From: Argentina anserina
Taxonomy: Eukaryota; Streptophyta; Magnoliopsida; Rosales; Rosaceae
Reading direction: 5' to 3'
Assembly: GCF_933775445.1 (NCBI RefSeq)
Contig: NC_065873.1
Span: 27,714,001 to 27,778,000, forward strand
Length of the DNA: 64,000 nucleotides
Shown: in pieces, positions 1 to 10,970 of the stretch
Layout: each line of letters starts with the position of its first letter
Numbering within the stretch: the first letter of the stretch is position 1
Translations under genes and position numbers: made by a program
Notes under the pieces: model-generated
Databases searched by the model: none
Told to the model about the DNA's origin: nothing
Seen by the model: only the letters and a program-made list of their open reading frames with translations

Positions 1-3000
1 TTGACTTTGTACTGCACAAAAGTTTGCAATCAGCAAGTTCATAAGGTTGGGATAGTTATAGACTTCTTTTTTACGGAAATGTCAGCCAGAAACCCAGATT
101 AGAATAAGTAAAATAGTCTAGAAACGAACCAGAAAAGTGAGGATAAAACTCTGAACAGAATTAAGACGGGAAGAGCCAACAGGGCAGAGGCCTGCACGAT
201 TTAAAGAATTACTTGGTGTTACTTGTTAGGACGCTAACATAAAGTTTCTAAGAGAAAGTTTAGGAAGTTCCACAACACATACCGCAAACCACTCCAACTC
301 TTTTGTAGCAAGAGGTCTTGTCAGTTCATGATTTTTCAGCGTATCTCGTACGGAAGTTTGAACCTTGAAGAAATTACGTATTAATACCATAAGCTAAAGG
401 CTTAAGATAAGGTATATGCAATATAACTTGAAAGTAAAAACAAAAAACCAGATTCCATATCAAAACAGCATTGTAAGCAATTCTAAAGACAAAAAACAAA
501 GAAGCACACTAAACTTGATATTTAACAAACTTGTATCGTTTAGAAGAAGTACAGTAAAAGGGCCCCCAGGTTGATGTAATCAATACTTCACTAGAGATCA
601 CAATCAGATTAGTCATATTAGGTCGATATTAACAAAACAGTTGCAAAAACAAAATGCTGCCCTGGCTGTCAAACAAGGAAAAGGAAAGGGAGATGAACAT
701 TGGACAAAAGAAGATAAACTTATGACACGTCCTACAGTCCACCTCAGAAACAACTAGCATCTAATAGTTGCATAACAAAGGGTAGGTTTTGCCAAATTGA
801 TGCTGATACCTGATGATGATATGTTGAAGCGGACTTGAGAAACTTCTCGTAGGCCTGAACTGCCTGCTTTGTATAGGGCTTCAACACCACTCTAACTTTC
901 TCAACATGAGGTTTTGCAACAGTGGCTACCTGATCAACATATGGCTTGCTGATCTTTTTTGCCTCCTGTCACCCCAAAAATACTGTTGTCATCAACATGT
1001 AACAAAGCAGATGAACCAAAAAAAAAAAATTCAATATGAGAGAAATTTGCCTGAAAGTAGGGATCAACAAATTCTTGTGCTTTTATAACATGAGGAGCTA
1101 ATGTACTTTTTGATGTCTCATAAGCTTCAATAGACTTTGTTTTTAGTGATTGCACATGAGGTTCAACAGATTCTTTCACCACCGACCACTGTTCCTTGAC
1201 TGCAGGGACCCATTTCTTCAAGAGATAGGTAGGCAAAGGTATAAGGGAGGAAAGTCAAGTTTAGTAGACAAACACCATGCTATCAACATAAAAAATGAAA
1301 TTATGTAAGTTAGCTTACAGTTTTAACTGCTTCCACATGGGGTTCAGCCCATTTTCCAGCTTGAGCCTTTTTCTCCAGGGCCTGACAATTACAAATAGAC
1401 CTTGTCAGTTAATAAATCAAATTGATCTCCAGTCCCTACAAAGATCAAAGTCTTCAAATGGCCATTCAATTGTAATACCTTCTGAATCACCAATTCGGCA
1501 GCAGGTTTTCCATGCTCATTCCAGTGTTTCTCTACATAGGACTGCAAGTTGATATTAACTTCAACTCATCAATAAAAGCTGATCTTTCACAGTTGTTAAA
1601 TTGATTGAAGTTTACCTTGCAATAGCCAAAGTGAACAGCAAGCCAATGTGGAAGCCATGCACCATGAACCTGATTGATTTCACACCATGCATCAGGGCTT
1701 GCAAACAAAACCTAATCACATTTTCTACCATACAAAGATAGAACAAGAAAGATGTATGAACCTATATAATATGAGCATATAACACTACAAGAAAATGCAC
1801 ATGGAATTTCAGGTGCATCAGGGTTACTTTTCATGATCAGATAAAAAAAATTTAAGTTAATCGAATAAGTTACCTAAATTACTACAGACAATTGCAAGAT
1901 GAAATTATCTGCTATTTAAGATGCCTTACTAAAGATGCACGAATCAGTCATGTCTCGCATAACTGACGTACTAAAGTAAGCCAGCTTTTTCTAGAATCTC
2001 ACAGAATTCTGACACACTGATAAGCTTAAAGAAAACCTTATCCTTCTAGACTCTCAAGAAATAATCCTTCTATGTTCCCAACAGACTTGTATAGAGCATA
2101 ATACAACCGCATATGGTAAAACTGAAAAACAATAGTAACCTATGTAGCACCACACTTCTAAGGCTGGAGTGTCCGACACTCCTTGACACTTCCCCGACAT
2201 GCCACGTGGCGCGTCAATAATATTGACTTTTTCGACATTTCCCCAATACTTTGACCAACCCGCCACATCATCATTTTAGATAAAAAAAACAGAACTAACC
2301 CAAGTTTTGTTTCAACCCCATCATTTTCTCTTTCTTCTTTCCTTAGATTTATTTCTTTTGAATTGTTATGCAATGGAATGAACTTGAATCTTTAATTTGA
2401 CATTATTTCATGTGTTATATATTTCTTTTATGCATTGATAAATATATTAAATTATATATAAATTGTTGTGTCGACGCCGTATTGGAATCTAGGTTTTTTA
2501 GATTTGTCGTGTCGCACCTTGTCGGTGTTACGGTGTCGGTGCTACATAGATAGTAACTAATAAATACCTCTGTTAATGCTTTTGCTTTTAGAGTAGCCTC
2601 AAACTTTGCCTTCAACATTTCTTCCTGAAGATGCACATGGAAAATAGATTGAGGATAAGCACCATGACAACATCTAACATAATATAAACATTTAATATAG
2701 CACCTGAAAATTACCTCGGCAACTTTAAGAGCACGCTCAGTATTTCGAATTTTGGTCTTTTGTTGATCATTAGTCTTCTCAATCTGTAAAGAAGTCAAGT
2801 AACTATAAGCATCCCAGACTTTATGTTGAACAACATACTATTAGCATATTCAGTAACTCTAAAATATGCTATACATGCTCGTAATGGCATAGTAATGGAT
2901 TATAATTGTTTACAATAGAGGAAACAATTGCATCGACAATTTCAGTTACAAAATAACAGAGTAAGGATGATAGTAAGTACTAATAAATTCGCACACAGAC

Positions 3001-4249
3001 TTCTGAAGATATGGTGACCACCCAAAGAACATTTGAGTGAAAGCAACAAGTATGATTCATTATTAGCCATATCACTAGATTGATGAGCACATTCAGCAGT
3101 ACATTGGCTTTCTTCTCCAACGGGAAATCAATAACTCACCTTATCTATTTTTAAGATCAAAACATCAACCTTCTTCTCCGCTTGATTGGCCCGGGCTTCC
3201 AAAGCCTCTTTCTCCTTATGTTGTGCTTCCAACTCCTTTTTAAGCTTCTCAACCTGCAGAATGGGGAGCGAACTTACAATACGGTGGTTCTCAACAGACC
3301 AGAGAGTTCAGTGGACTATATCAAACCTGTTTCTCTAATTCACCAGCGCGTGCATGAGCCTTGTCAACCTGCTTCTCAGCATCCTGCGATCCCTTTTTCT
3401 AAAGTCAACAACACAGCACGAACGACTTAAAAATCTTACCTTTTGCCACATACCAAGATACTTATTATACCAAACAATGGACTACATATTCCAATACAAA
3501 AATGCCAAACCTGGAGAGAATCAACTTCTTTCTGCAGAGCAGTGATGACATCCGAGTTCACTTTAATGATTTTATTCTTCTGCTCCACAATCTCATCCTT
3601 ACTTTGCAGTTGCTTGACTTTCTCGTCTACTTCGAATTCTTCAAAAAGTCAAATTCAAACGACACAAACCATTAGCAAACAAGCACAGGCAGGTATTAAA
3701 CACCATTCTCACATCAAAAATAGTAAAAATTAACTCCCACAACTTTCACCACCAACACTGATTCTTATTTAACCGGAAAATCATGATTACTCTTCAGATA
3801 TACACTATCACTCTGCAAACTTACTTCTAGTAAAAAGTAACTACTACCTCTACAACTCAACCTCAAATCTCAACGCAGTTATACGAATCAAATTCCACAA
3901 ACTAGCTACAGAAACTAAATTCCATAACTTCAAAACTCACAAGTAGAAAAGTAGAAGGATCTCAAGCTCTAGTATCATCACTCGGCAAGCGATAGAACCG
4001 AGGCAAATCTCACAACAGAAAAATCAAAGAATTTGAGCACAAACAAAACCCTAGAGTAGTGAAATACTAACCAAGGGAGTGGATCTTCGACTTGAGCTGA
4101 TCCAACTCGATCTTCAGAGCGGAGGAATCAGCGCCGTCCGATCGGACTACTTCCAGTGGCTCACGCTCTCCGACTGAAGCGTCGGCCCTAATCTGCGAGA
4201 AAATCAGGGCCAGAAAGACTGAGAGTATCAAGAGCTTTGAGGACGCCAT
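1..4249 (-). CDS. Secreted/ER coiled-coil protein, At2g24420/At4g31340-like (3' end outside window)
   Basis: Exons, in coding order on the minus strand: 4249-4072, 3638-3511, 3398-3327, 3253-3140, 2783-2715, 2624-2568, 1669-1616, 1541-1479, 1381-1319, 1215-1051, 965-810, 363-283, 191-130, and 11-1 (partial). Phases agree at every junction, giving about 421 residues before the edge. I start at the ATG at 4249 ([12 protein letters not shown]) because the signal peptide begins there and ends near RADA; an in-frame ATG at 4270 would add seven residues. Residues ~40-215 are a charged coiled coil. A conserved domain follows ([13 protein letters not shown], then repeated EPHV/KPHV-type segments), and then a C-terminal membrane helix ([13 protein letters not shown]). 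The family is annotated in Arabidopsis as myosin-heavy-chain-like or DNA-repair-ATPase-like, but no ATPase motif is visible and its role is unknown to me. Exon 2 could also start at 3629, in frame. The intron after 1051 begins with GC. Confidence 0.88.
2140..2549. mobile_element. hAT-like MITE in intron 6 of the coiled-coil gene
   Basis: The ends are a perfect inverted repeat, CTATGTAGCACC at 2140 and GGTGCTACATAG ending at 2549. They are flanked by the 8 bp direct repeat ATAGTAAC (2132-2139 and 2550-2557). An 8 bp duplication is typical of hAT insertions. The interior is 410 bp, non-coding, with repeated GTGTCG words near both ends. It contains a perfect G-box palindrome at 2201-2210. Confidence 0.85.
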
Positions 4250-5449
4250 AGATTCGAATATCGCATCCACAAAAACTCAGAGAGAAATGCTGTGAATATA
4301 TGAGTGTTTATTTGTTTTTTGGGGTTTTTGTTTATTCGAGTTTAAAATATTAATGAGCATACGAAATTAGACCAGAAAATGTTTTTTATTGCCAAAAAGA
4401 AATGGCTTTTTCCAGCGGTTCGGTTTCTCCGGCGAGTGACACGTGGTGGTCAAGTAAGGAAGGGGAGAGGTGAAGGAAGGGCGTGGATTGATGACGCGTG
4501 GCGGTTGGGTTACCTGCGTGGTTTGTGGTTCACAGATTTGGGTTGGTGGAGTAGGTGACGTTAGCGACTGCCGACTGGGCGCCGGGTAAGTGAAGGGAGG
4601 AAAGAAAAAAGAGTGTGGGAATACCGAAATAGTAGTGTGGAAATATCGAAGGGCTCGTGGGTGGGTCGTGGCTCGCTTTGGTTTAAACAAAGGCAACAAC
4701 TAGCTACAAACCAAGGAGTGTATCACCTAAAATAATAATGTGTAGTTTAATGGGAGATCCGATCTAGCATAGACTTTAGTCCAAAAAGAAAAGTGGTATT
4801 TTAGACGGCCCTACGAACTTGTTAGTAAAAGTCTCCGATGAACCGTAAAAACCTATGATAAAAATAAGTAATTGCTACATAAATTATAATACAACACTAA
4901 AGAAAACAGTTAAAATGACAACGAACAATGTTGTTATGATATCCATATGATCATCAATCAAATAGATTCCAACTATCAATAGAATTGTGGTACGAGAAAC
5001 CAATACATGTGTATAGAAGCTCAGTAAATAGTTAACCACATAAATGACATGGTGAAGTTAACACCTCGTTTGGTTCACGATAAGAAAAATAATTCATTTA
5101 AATAGAAAATAAATCAATTTTTATAAGAACTTTGCATTATGATGTTTTGATAACATAAGAAAATTCATCGTGAAACTTGTTAGAAAGTTTGCACAACTTT
5201 TATTTTGTGATGCTTACTTTATGCAAACTAAAATGATGAGATGCAACATATACCAAATAAAAGGAAAATCAAAACTAAGACTTATATCTTTCGTTTTCAT
5301 ACAAGTTAAGATGAATAATTTATATTGATGTATGATAAATGCAACCATAACTAAGTAGTTGTACAAATAATTTTATTGTGTTTGGTTATCAATTCATTGG
5401 TTACTGTCACTTGTTAAGATGTAAAGGTTGTGTGATCCGTGGATTCTTA
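4250..5449. promoter_or_regulatory. Upstream region of the coiled-coil gene, then plain AT-rich spacer
   Basis: The 5' leader and promoter of the minus-strand gene should lie at about 4250-4720. A G-box core CACGTG is at 4440-4445, about 190 bp upstream of the ATG, and a further ACGCGTGGC word is near 4494. From 4720 to 5449 I see only AT-rich sequence with no long frame and no repeat ends. Confidence 0.45.
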
Positions 5450-5851
5450 TGTTGGTTTGTGGTTTAAATTAATAAACTCATCAATTATCTTTTGTATTAA
5501 ACTCATATTATGACCTAACTCTATTTGGTTTAGGTTGTTGTCTAGAGAGAAATAAAGAGAGCCGCATCTTTGGGGTTATAAAGAAGTAGCCGCAGTTTAG
5601 TGTTCTATAGAAGTTGTTTTTCTATTTGGTGTTTTCTCTTTGGTGAGTGTATTTAGGTACTATTGGGATATTGGGTTTGAGTGATAAACACCTTGTAATA
5701 TCCTTTTGATATTAATGGAATCTTCTTATTGTTTCTGCCCATGGATGTAACCCTTTGATTTTGGGGTGAACCACGTAAATCTTTATTTCTATGTCTATTT
5801 ATCTTTTCTCAAGTTTTTGGTACTTCATACTTGTTATGCTTCCGCACAACA
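5450..5851 (+). repeat. 5' LTR of the Copia element
   Basis: This is about 402 bp from TGTTGGTTTG to CACAACA. It matches 8616-8834 over its first part. Compared with that copy it lacks about 35 bp after GTTGTCTAG, a segment that holds the TATAAATA box in the 3' copy. Confidence 0.75.
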
Positions 5852-5891
5852 AGTTGTATCAGAGCTGGTTTATGTGATCCTGGATTCAATT

Positions 5892-8470
5892 ATGAAGTCT
5901 ACTTCAGCGAAATTTGAAATTGATAAATTTAACGGGAGGAATGATTTCAACCTTTGGCGTTTGAAGATGCGAGCCTTATTAGTCCAATAAGGGTTATTGA
6001 AGGCGCTAAAAGGAGTGAATGCTTTGCCAACTACCTTGTCAGATGAATAAAAAGAAGACATGTTAGAACGAGCACATAGTGCAATTTTGTTATGTCTAGC
6101 ATATGAGGTTCTACATGAAGTGACCGATGAGACGACTGCTTCTTAATTGTGGTTAAAGCTGGCAAAGTTATATATGACCAAATCCCTCACCAGTTGGTTA
6201 TATTTGAAGCAGCGACTATACACTCTTCATATGTCTGAAGGTACGCTTGTTCAAAATCATATTAATGAGTTTAATAAGCTTATATCTTATTTGAAGAATA
6301 TGGATGTGAAAATTGAAGATGAAGATCAGGTTTTGATATTGCTATGCTCTTTGCCTCATTCTTTTGAGAATTTTGTTGACACCATGTTGTATGGAAGAGA
6401 GGCTATCTCTTTAGAAGATGTCAAAGCAACTTTGAGTTTTAGATAATTGAAGAAAAAAGTGTCAGAGAACTTGAATGATAATCAAGAACTTAGTTTGACA
6501 GTTCGAGGTAGAGAAGAAGAAAAATTCTAAGTCTAAGTCTCGAAAGGGTAAATGCAACTATTGTCATAAAGAAAGTCATTTGAAACTTGAATGTCCTAAA
6601 CTCAAAGAGATAGGTGAGTCTTCTGAAAATTATGGTGATAATGTGAATTATGTGGATGACGAATCTACTTTTAATTTTGCCTTATTTGCTGGTGATTGTT
6701 CCATTGATGGTTGGTTACTTGATTCGGTTTGCTCGCACCATATGTGCTTTAATCGAGATTAGTTTTACACTTAGCATTCTTATTAATGGAAATTTGGTAT
6801 ATACGGGAGATGATTTTCCTAATGAAGTTATGGGTATTGGATCAATTCGAATTAAGATGCATAATGGAATTATCAGAACTTTGACAAAGGTTAAACATGT
6901 CCCAGATATGAAAAATAATTTGATTTCTTTGGGTACTCTTAACTCACAAGGCTATGAGTTTTCGTCAAAAGGTGGAGTTTTAAGAGTTAGTAAAGATTAT
7001 GTTGTTGTGATATTGGGAAAGTTGATTTGCCATAAGCTCTACTTACTTCAGGGTAGCACTATTGTTGGTGCTCCATCAGTTGCCTTTTCATCAAATCTAT
7101 ATTCAGATATTAGTACAAGTGTACTTATTGAGGGCCAACTTGATCGGTTATATGAAGATATGATAGTGAAACACCACACTATTTTGAAGACACCACGTAT
7201 GAGAAGTGCAAAACGTATTTGTGGATCCCTCTTAGGGAAAGTGTTTTACATGCTTTCTAATTTGAATAAGTCTACGAACTTTGGTGCTGGATCTGGTAAT
7301 TCCTGCTATTTGGTTAATTGTTCTCCATCGACTACATTTTGTTTGAAGATTCCAATTAAGGCATGGTTTGATACTCATGCTAATTATTTTGATATTAGTT
7401 GTCCTGTTGGCAATGGTCTAAATATCGGTTATCGGCATCGTATCGGTTTTGTAAAATAAGGATATAACGGGGATATATCGAGATATATCGGATTATATCG
7501 GATTTATCGTTTTTTGTTAATTTTTAATTTAAATTTAAAATATTTATAAACATATACTTCAAAATATTCAAAATATACCAACTAATATTAACTACTAAGT
7601 ACTAATTGAACAAAAATAGGTGCACAAAAAATAGATTGAGATATTGATTATGCATTCATCCATTATAAATTCTCTCATCATCAGAATCAAAGTCAAAATC
7701 ATCTTCTCCATTATCTTCATCCTCATATTTTGAGATAAAATCATATTCATAAATCACCTTCTGTCTATTTGCGTTGAAATTCCTCAAAATGACATCGTCT
7801 CCTTAAAAAAAATCACAAAAAAAAGTAACAAGAAAAAAAGTCACCAAAAAAAAAAGTCAACGAAAAAAAATTATCGAAAAAAATCATCGAAAAAAAAGTC
7901 CACGAAAAAAAAAGTCCACCAAAAAAAAAGTCAACCGAAAAAAAAAGTCAAACAAAAAATCCACCGATATATCGCATGTTGACCCGATATTTTGAGTTGA
8001 CCGATATATTAAGGCGATATGGCATTTATCCTATCGGTTTCTAAATATCACCGATATATCGCCGATATATCCCGATATTTAGAACACTGCCTGCTGGTAC
8101 TCATGTGAGTGACGGTGAACTTAACTGGAGGACAAAATTGAGATTCTATGGATTTGTATTTGGGGTGAATAATTATGGTTTGTGGTGTGTTCGGTCTAAG
8201 TCACATAAATTTGTGATCAACCAGTTTATGAACTTTGAAGAGTATGTCATGTTATTTGAAAAACAATCTATTAATGTAGGTTATGACCACGGTGTTACTA
8301 AGCAGGTAGAGCTTGTTCAAGCTTTAAGGAAAATGTCTGACTACACTTTCATTCAGTCTGGCCAGGAGGTGCTTGTTTTTGTTAGTGATATTGAAGAGAA
8401 GCAAATTTGGCTCTACAATTTTGCTTTGTGGGAAGAAATTCAATCTCTTCGTTGGAATTATTTATTTTGA
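5892..8470 (+). pseudogene. Copia gag-pol remnant
   Basis: Translated pieces show a Copia gag (from the ATG at 5892, with FNGRNDFNLWRLKMRALL), and a CCHC zinc knuckle at 6553-6594 (spacing C-x2-C-x4-H-x4-C). Next comes the start of the protease, where the active-site triplet reads DSV in place of D-S/T-G, then a pre-integrase segment and parts of integrase (SPSTTFCLKIP near 7330 and a C-terminal part at 8105-8470). There are in-frame stops in gag (5988, about 6049, about 6145) and after the protease start, and several frame changes. A MITE at 7411-8089 splits integrase. It cannot encode a working polyprotein. Confidence 0.85.
7411..8089. mobile_element. hAT-like MITE inside the Copia integrase
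   Basis: The left end CAATGGTCTAAATATCGG pairs with the complement of the right end (CAGTGTTCTAAATATCGG) with two differences. Flanking 8 bp repeats are CCTGTTGG (7403-7410) and CCTGCTGG (8090-8097), differing at one base. The ends carry many GATATATCG words. The middle (about 7800-7960) is a tandem series of A-tracts separated by GTCAAC/GTCCAC-type words. Confidence 0.8.
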
Positions 8471-8615
8471 TCAAGCTAGTTCATGTTTGCAAGTTCAAGC
8501 TTGGCTTGAGCTTGATTGCTATATGCAATTAGTACCATTCGGGGTTTGATGGAGGAAAATTTGGGAGGAGATTTTTACTTTGGAGACTTTGATTAATTTA
8601 AGCCAAGGTGGAGAT

Positions 8616-8834
8616 TGTTGGTTTGTGGTTTAAATTAATAGGCCAGTCAATTATCTTTTGTATTAAGCCCATATTATGACCTAACCCCATTTGGTTTAGG
8701 TTGTTGTCTAGCAATATAAATACATGCTTTACCAGCAGTATTGTAGAGAGAAATAAAGAGAGCCACTTCTTTGGGGTTATATAGAAATAACCGCAGTTTA
8801 GGGTTTTATAGAAGTTGTTCGTCTATTTGGTGTT
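8616..8834 (+). repeat. Truncated 3' LTR copy (family A) of the Copia element
   Basis: It begins TGTTGGTTTGTGG just after a purine-rich tract (AAGCCAAGGTGGAGAT) and follows the 5' LTR until GGTGTT, where the match stops. Unlike the 5' copy it retains a TATAAATA box near 8715. Confidence 0.75.
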
Positions 8835-8992
8835 ACACTTGGGACTTGGTATCTCATACGATCAAATTTAGTGGAGCTCCCATTTGAATTTGGGTCACAA
8901 GATTTGGACTTGGATTGATGCTTGTGGTCAAGGTAGAGCTATTCGGATCGTGAGACAATTGGTGATGACTCGAATCACGCCAAGGTGGAGTT

Positions 8993-9210
8993 TGTTGGAA
9001 ATTGATTGGCTTAAATTTGAGTCATTTGGAATCCCACATTGGAAAATATGAAGAGTCATCATTGAGTTATATGGATTGATACCATACACACTAATGTCGA
9101 GGCATTTTGTGAAAAATCTCATACCCGAACTCTACCGAGTGGCTAAAGTGGAGGGAATATCGATATTATTGGATCCATGTGTGTGATATGTTGGCCGCTT
9201 CCGCACAACA
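8993..9210 (+). repeat. LTR of a second Copia family (family B) forming the right end
   Basis: A polypurine-like tract CAAGGTGGAGTT (8981-8992) precedes TGTTGGAAATTG, and the repeat ends GCTTCCGCACAACA, the same 14 bases as the end of the 5' LTR. The 218 bp are otherwise unlike family A. Positions 8835-8980 look like the 3' internal end of the same second element. Confidence 0.6.
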
Positions 9211-10970
9211 TCTTACTCAACAAACACGATAAGAAGACAAATACGTGGCATGCATATCACATGACATGCTACCACCATATATCGCGTTAACTTATCATTT
9301 GATTCACCATTATGAAACAAAAGACATGGTATGAAACAACATACGAACTTGAAATGACATAAAACACTTGTGATCGAATATGTATTGTCTAGTTGGGTGT
9401 CTGGCTCAACTTAGGTTCAAATCACGAAATTATTAAAGTGGCTATACACTCTGCGTAATATATAACATAGAAAATATATAGTTTTGAGTTATGACTCTTC
9501 TCACTTAAACATATTATTAATCAACATATAATTACATCTTTTCACTATTAGATGCCCCAGGAAAGAGGGCATATAGCCCGAGTTGTGAATACAGGCTAGA
9601 GAAGTTTGCCATAATCGTATGCGAAAACGTCACACCATATGAGAAGTCCAAGTCCAACTTGGTGTGCCTAATTGCATAGAAACTTCTTACCCTAAAAACA
9701 TTTATATGAACAAGGCTCACGTCGGTCTATTTGGTAGGCCTCGAATAATTATCAGCTTTTTCAAAATCAACGACGATCGAAAATTCAACACCGGCCGTTC
9801 CAATTTCCAAATTGAGGCGGTTAGCTTAGCGCCACGTTTTACAATGCCCTCGTTTAAATTTCCGTTTTAGCGTTTACACTGCCTTATGCTCCCTACCCCA
9901 CGCTAACCTCACCTGTAGCTGCACGGAGCCAGCCCGTCCGAAGGTGACACGTAATTATTTTAAATTTAAATGCAGGTGGTTCATTTCTCTAATTGGTATA
10001 GTCCGAGGCTTACGCACGACCCATTTTTCACCGTCAGGTCCGGTGGAGGCGGCCAAAAACGACAGCAGGAAAAAGCGAAAGATGGAGTCGCGTAAAGAAA
10101 ACGACAGCCCGTTTTTTCTAATTCGTTGCCTCTCACTATCTTCTATTCTTCTTCTTCCCGAAAGCTTTAAACCACACTAGTTTCGTATCTGTTGGAATCT
10201 CCGCTGTGCTTCCCTGTTCGTAAGAGCTCATTTCCCAAGTCTTCAGGTATAGAATTCATCGAATTCCGAATTCTTTTTTATTTAATTTGTGACGTCATTA
10301 TTTTTTTTGTTGCGTTTGGCGTGATTGATGAATTTTATGTCAATTTCGGAGAGGTTAAGATCAATTTTGTTATATGGAGTTTGGAATTGAGAAGTTTTAC
10401 AGAGAATTGCGATTTGTAATGATTTTTGAGTTGTTACGTTTCTCATTTCGGTAGGTGGGAGTGGGAGTAAAACTGTAAAAGGTGAATTGATTAGTTTGTT
10501 TAGAGTTACATCGATGAATTTGAGTGTTGCTGAGTTCATTGTGTGGTGAATTTGGAGAAGGAAAGGTAGATGAGCTGGTTAGTAACTACGGGTATAGCTA
10601 TTGGTGTGCTGATTTCTGTTCTCGAACTCGAATTGGTACTCTGATTATGGTCTGTAACAGCTTTGTGATCCGAAAAGAGAGTGAAGTGAACATGATGAGG
10701 TTTGAGATTGTAGCGAGTGTTGAAAAGGTTGTGGGAAGTACACCTTCATTTCTTCTAATTCAGTGGGAGTACTAGTTTCACATATGGTGAATGTCCTAAG
10801 TATTACGATGACGTTAATAACTCACTAATTATTCAAGGAATGACACTACATTTCAAGCTTTATTGTAGGCAAATGATTTGTTGATATAGGCACTTGACTC
10901 GTTTGTTCATTTCTTCTAGGAAAAGGGTTGTGAATTGGGTCTTGGCTCTATTTGCGCATAGCCTCCTCCA
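9211..10970 (+). promoter_or_regulatory. Spacer, promoter and 5' leader (with leader intron) of the ABC1/beta-lactamase gene
   Basis: Positions 9211-9900 hold no recognisable gene. A pyrimidine-rich transcribed-looking leader lies near 10120-10246. It ends CTTCAG|GTATAG, and a matching acceptor TTCTTCTAG ends at 10919, so I infer a 673 bp leader intron (10247-10919) and about 51 nt of leader before the ATG at 10971. This leader structure is inferred from splice consensus only. Confidence 0.5.

Larger units (their letters stand above)
5450..9210 (+). mobile_element. Degenerate, chimeric Ty1/Copia retrotransposon with 5 bp TSD
   Basis: The unit starts TGTTGG and ends ACAACA, flanked by TCTTA at 5445-5449 and 9211-9215. 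A primer site matching initiator tRNA-Met (TATCAGAGC) follows the 5' LTR at about 5857. The order gag, zinc knuckle, protease, integrase identifies Copia. Reverse transcriptase and RNase H are missing. Its two ends belong to different LTR families: the 3' side has a truncated copy of the 5' LTR (8616-8834), then a foreign internal end and another LTR (8993-9210). Confidence 0.8.

Noticed and set aside
1784..1800. CACTACAAGAAAAT, like a CACTA transposon end, in a coiled-coil gene intron
   Set aside because: No inverted partner and no flanking duplication found nearby.
4367..4699. 110-codon minus-strand frame rich in proline and threonine
   Set aside because: Sits in the promoter region of the coiled-coil gene, low complexity, no homology recognised.
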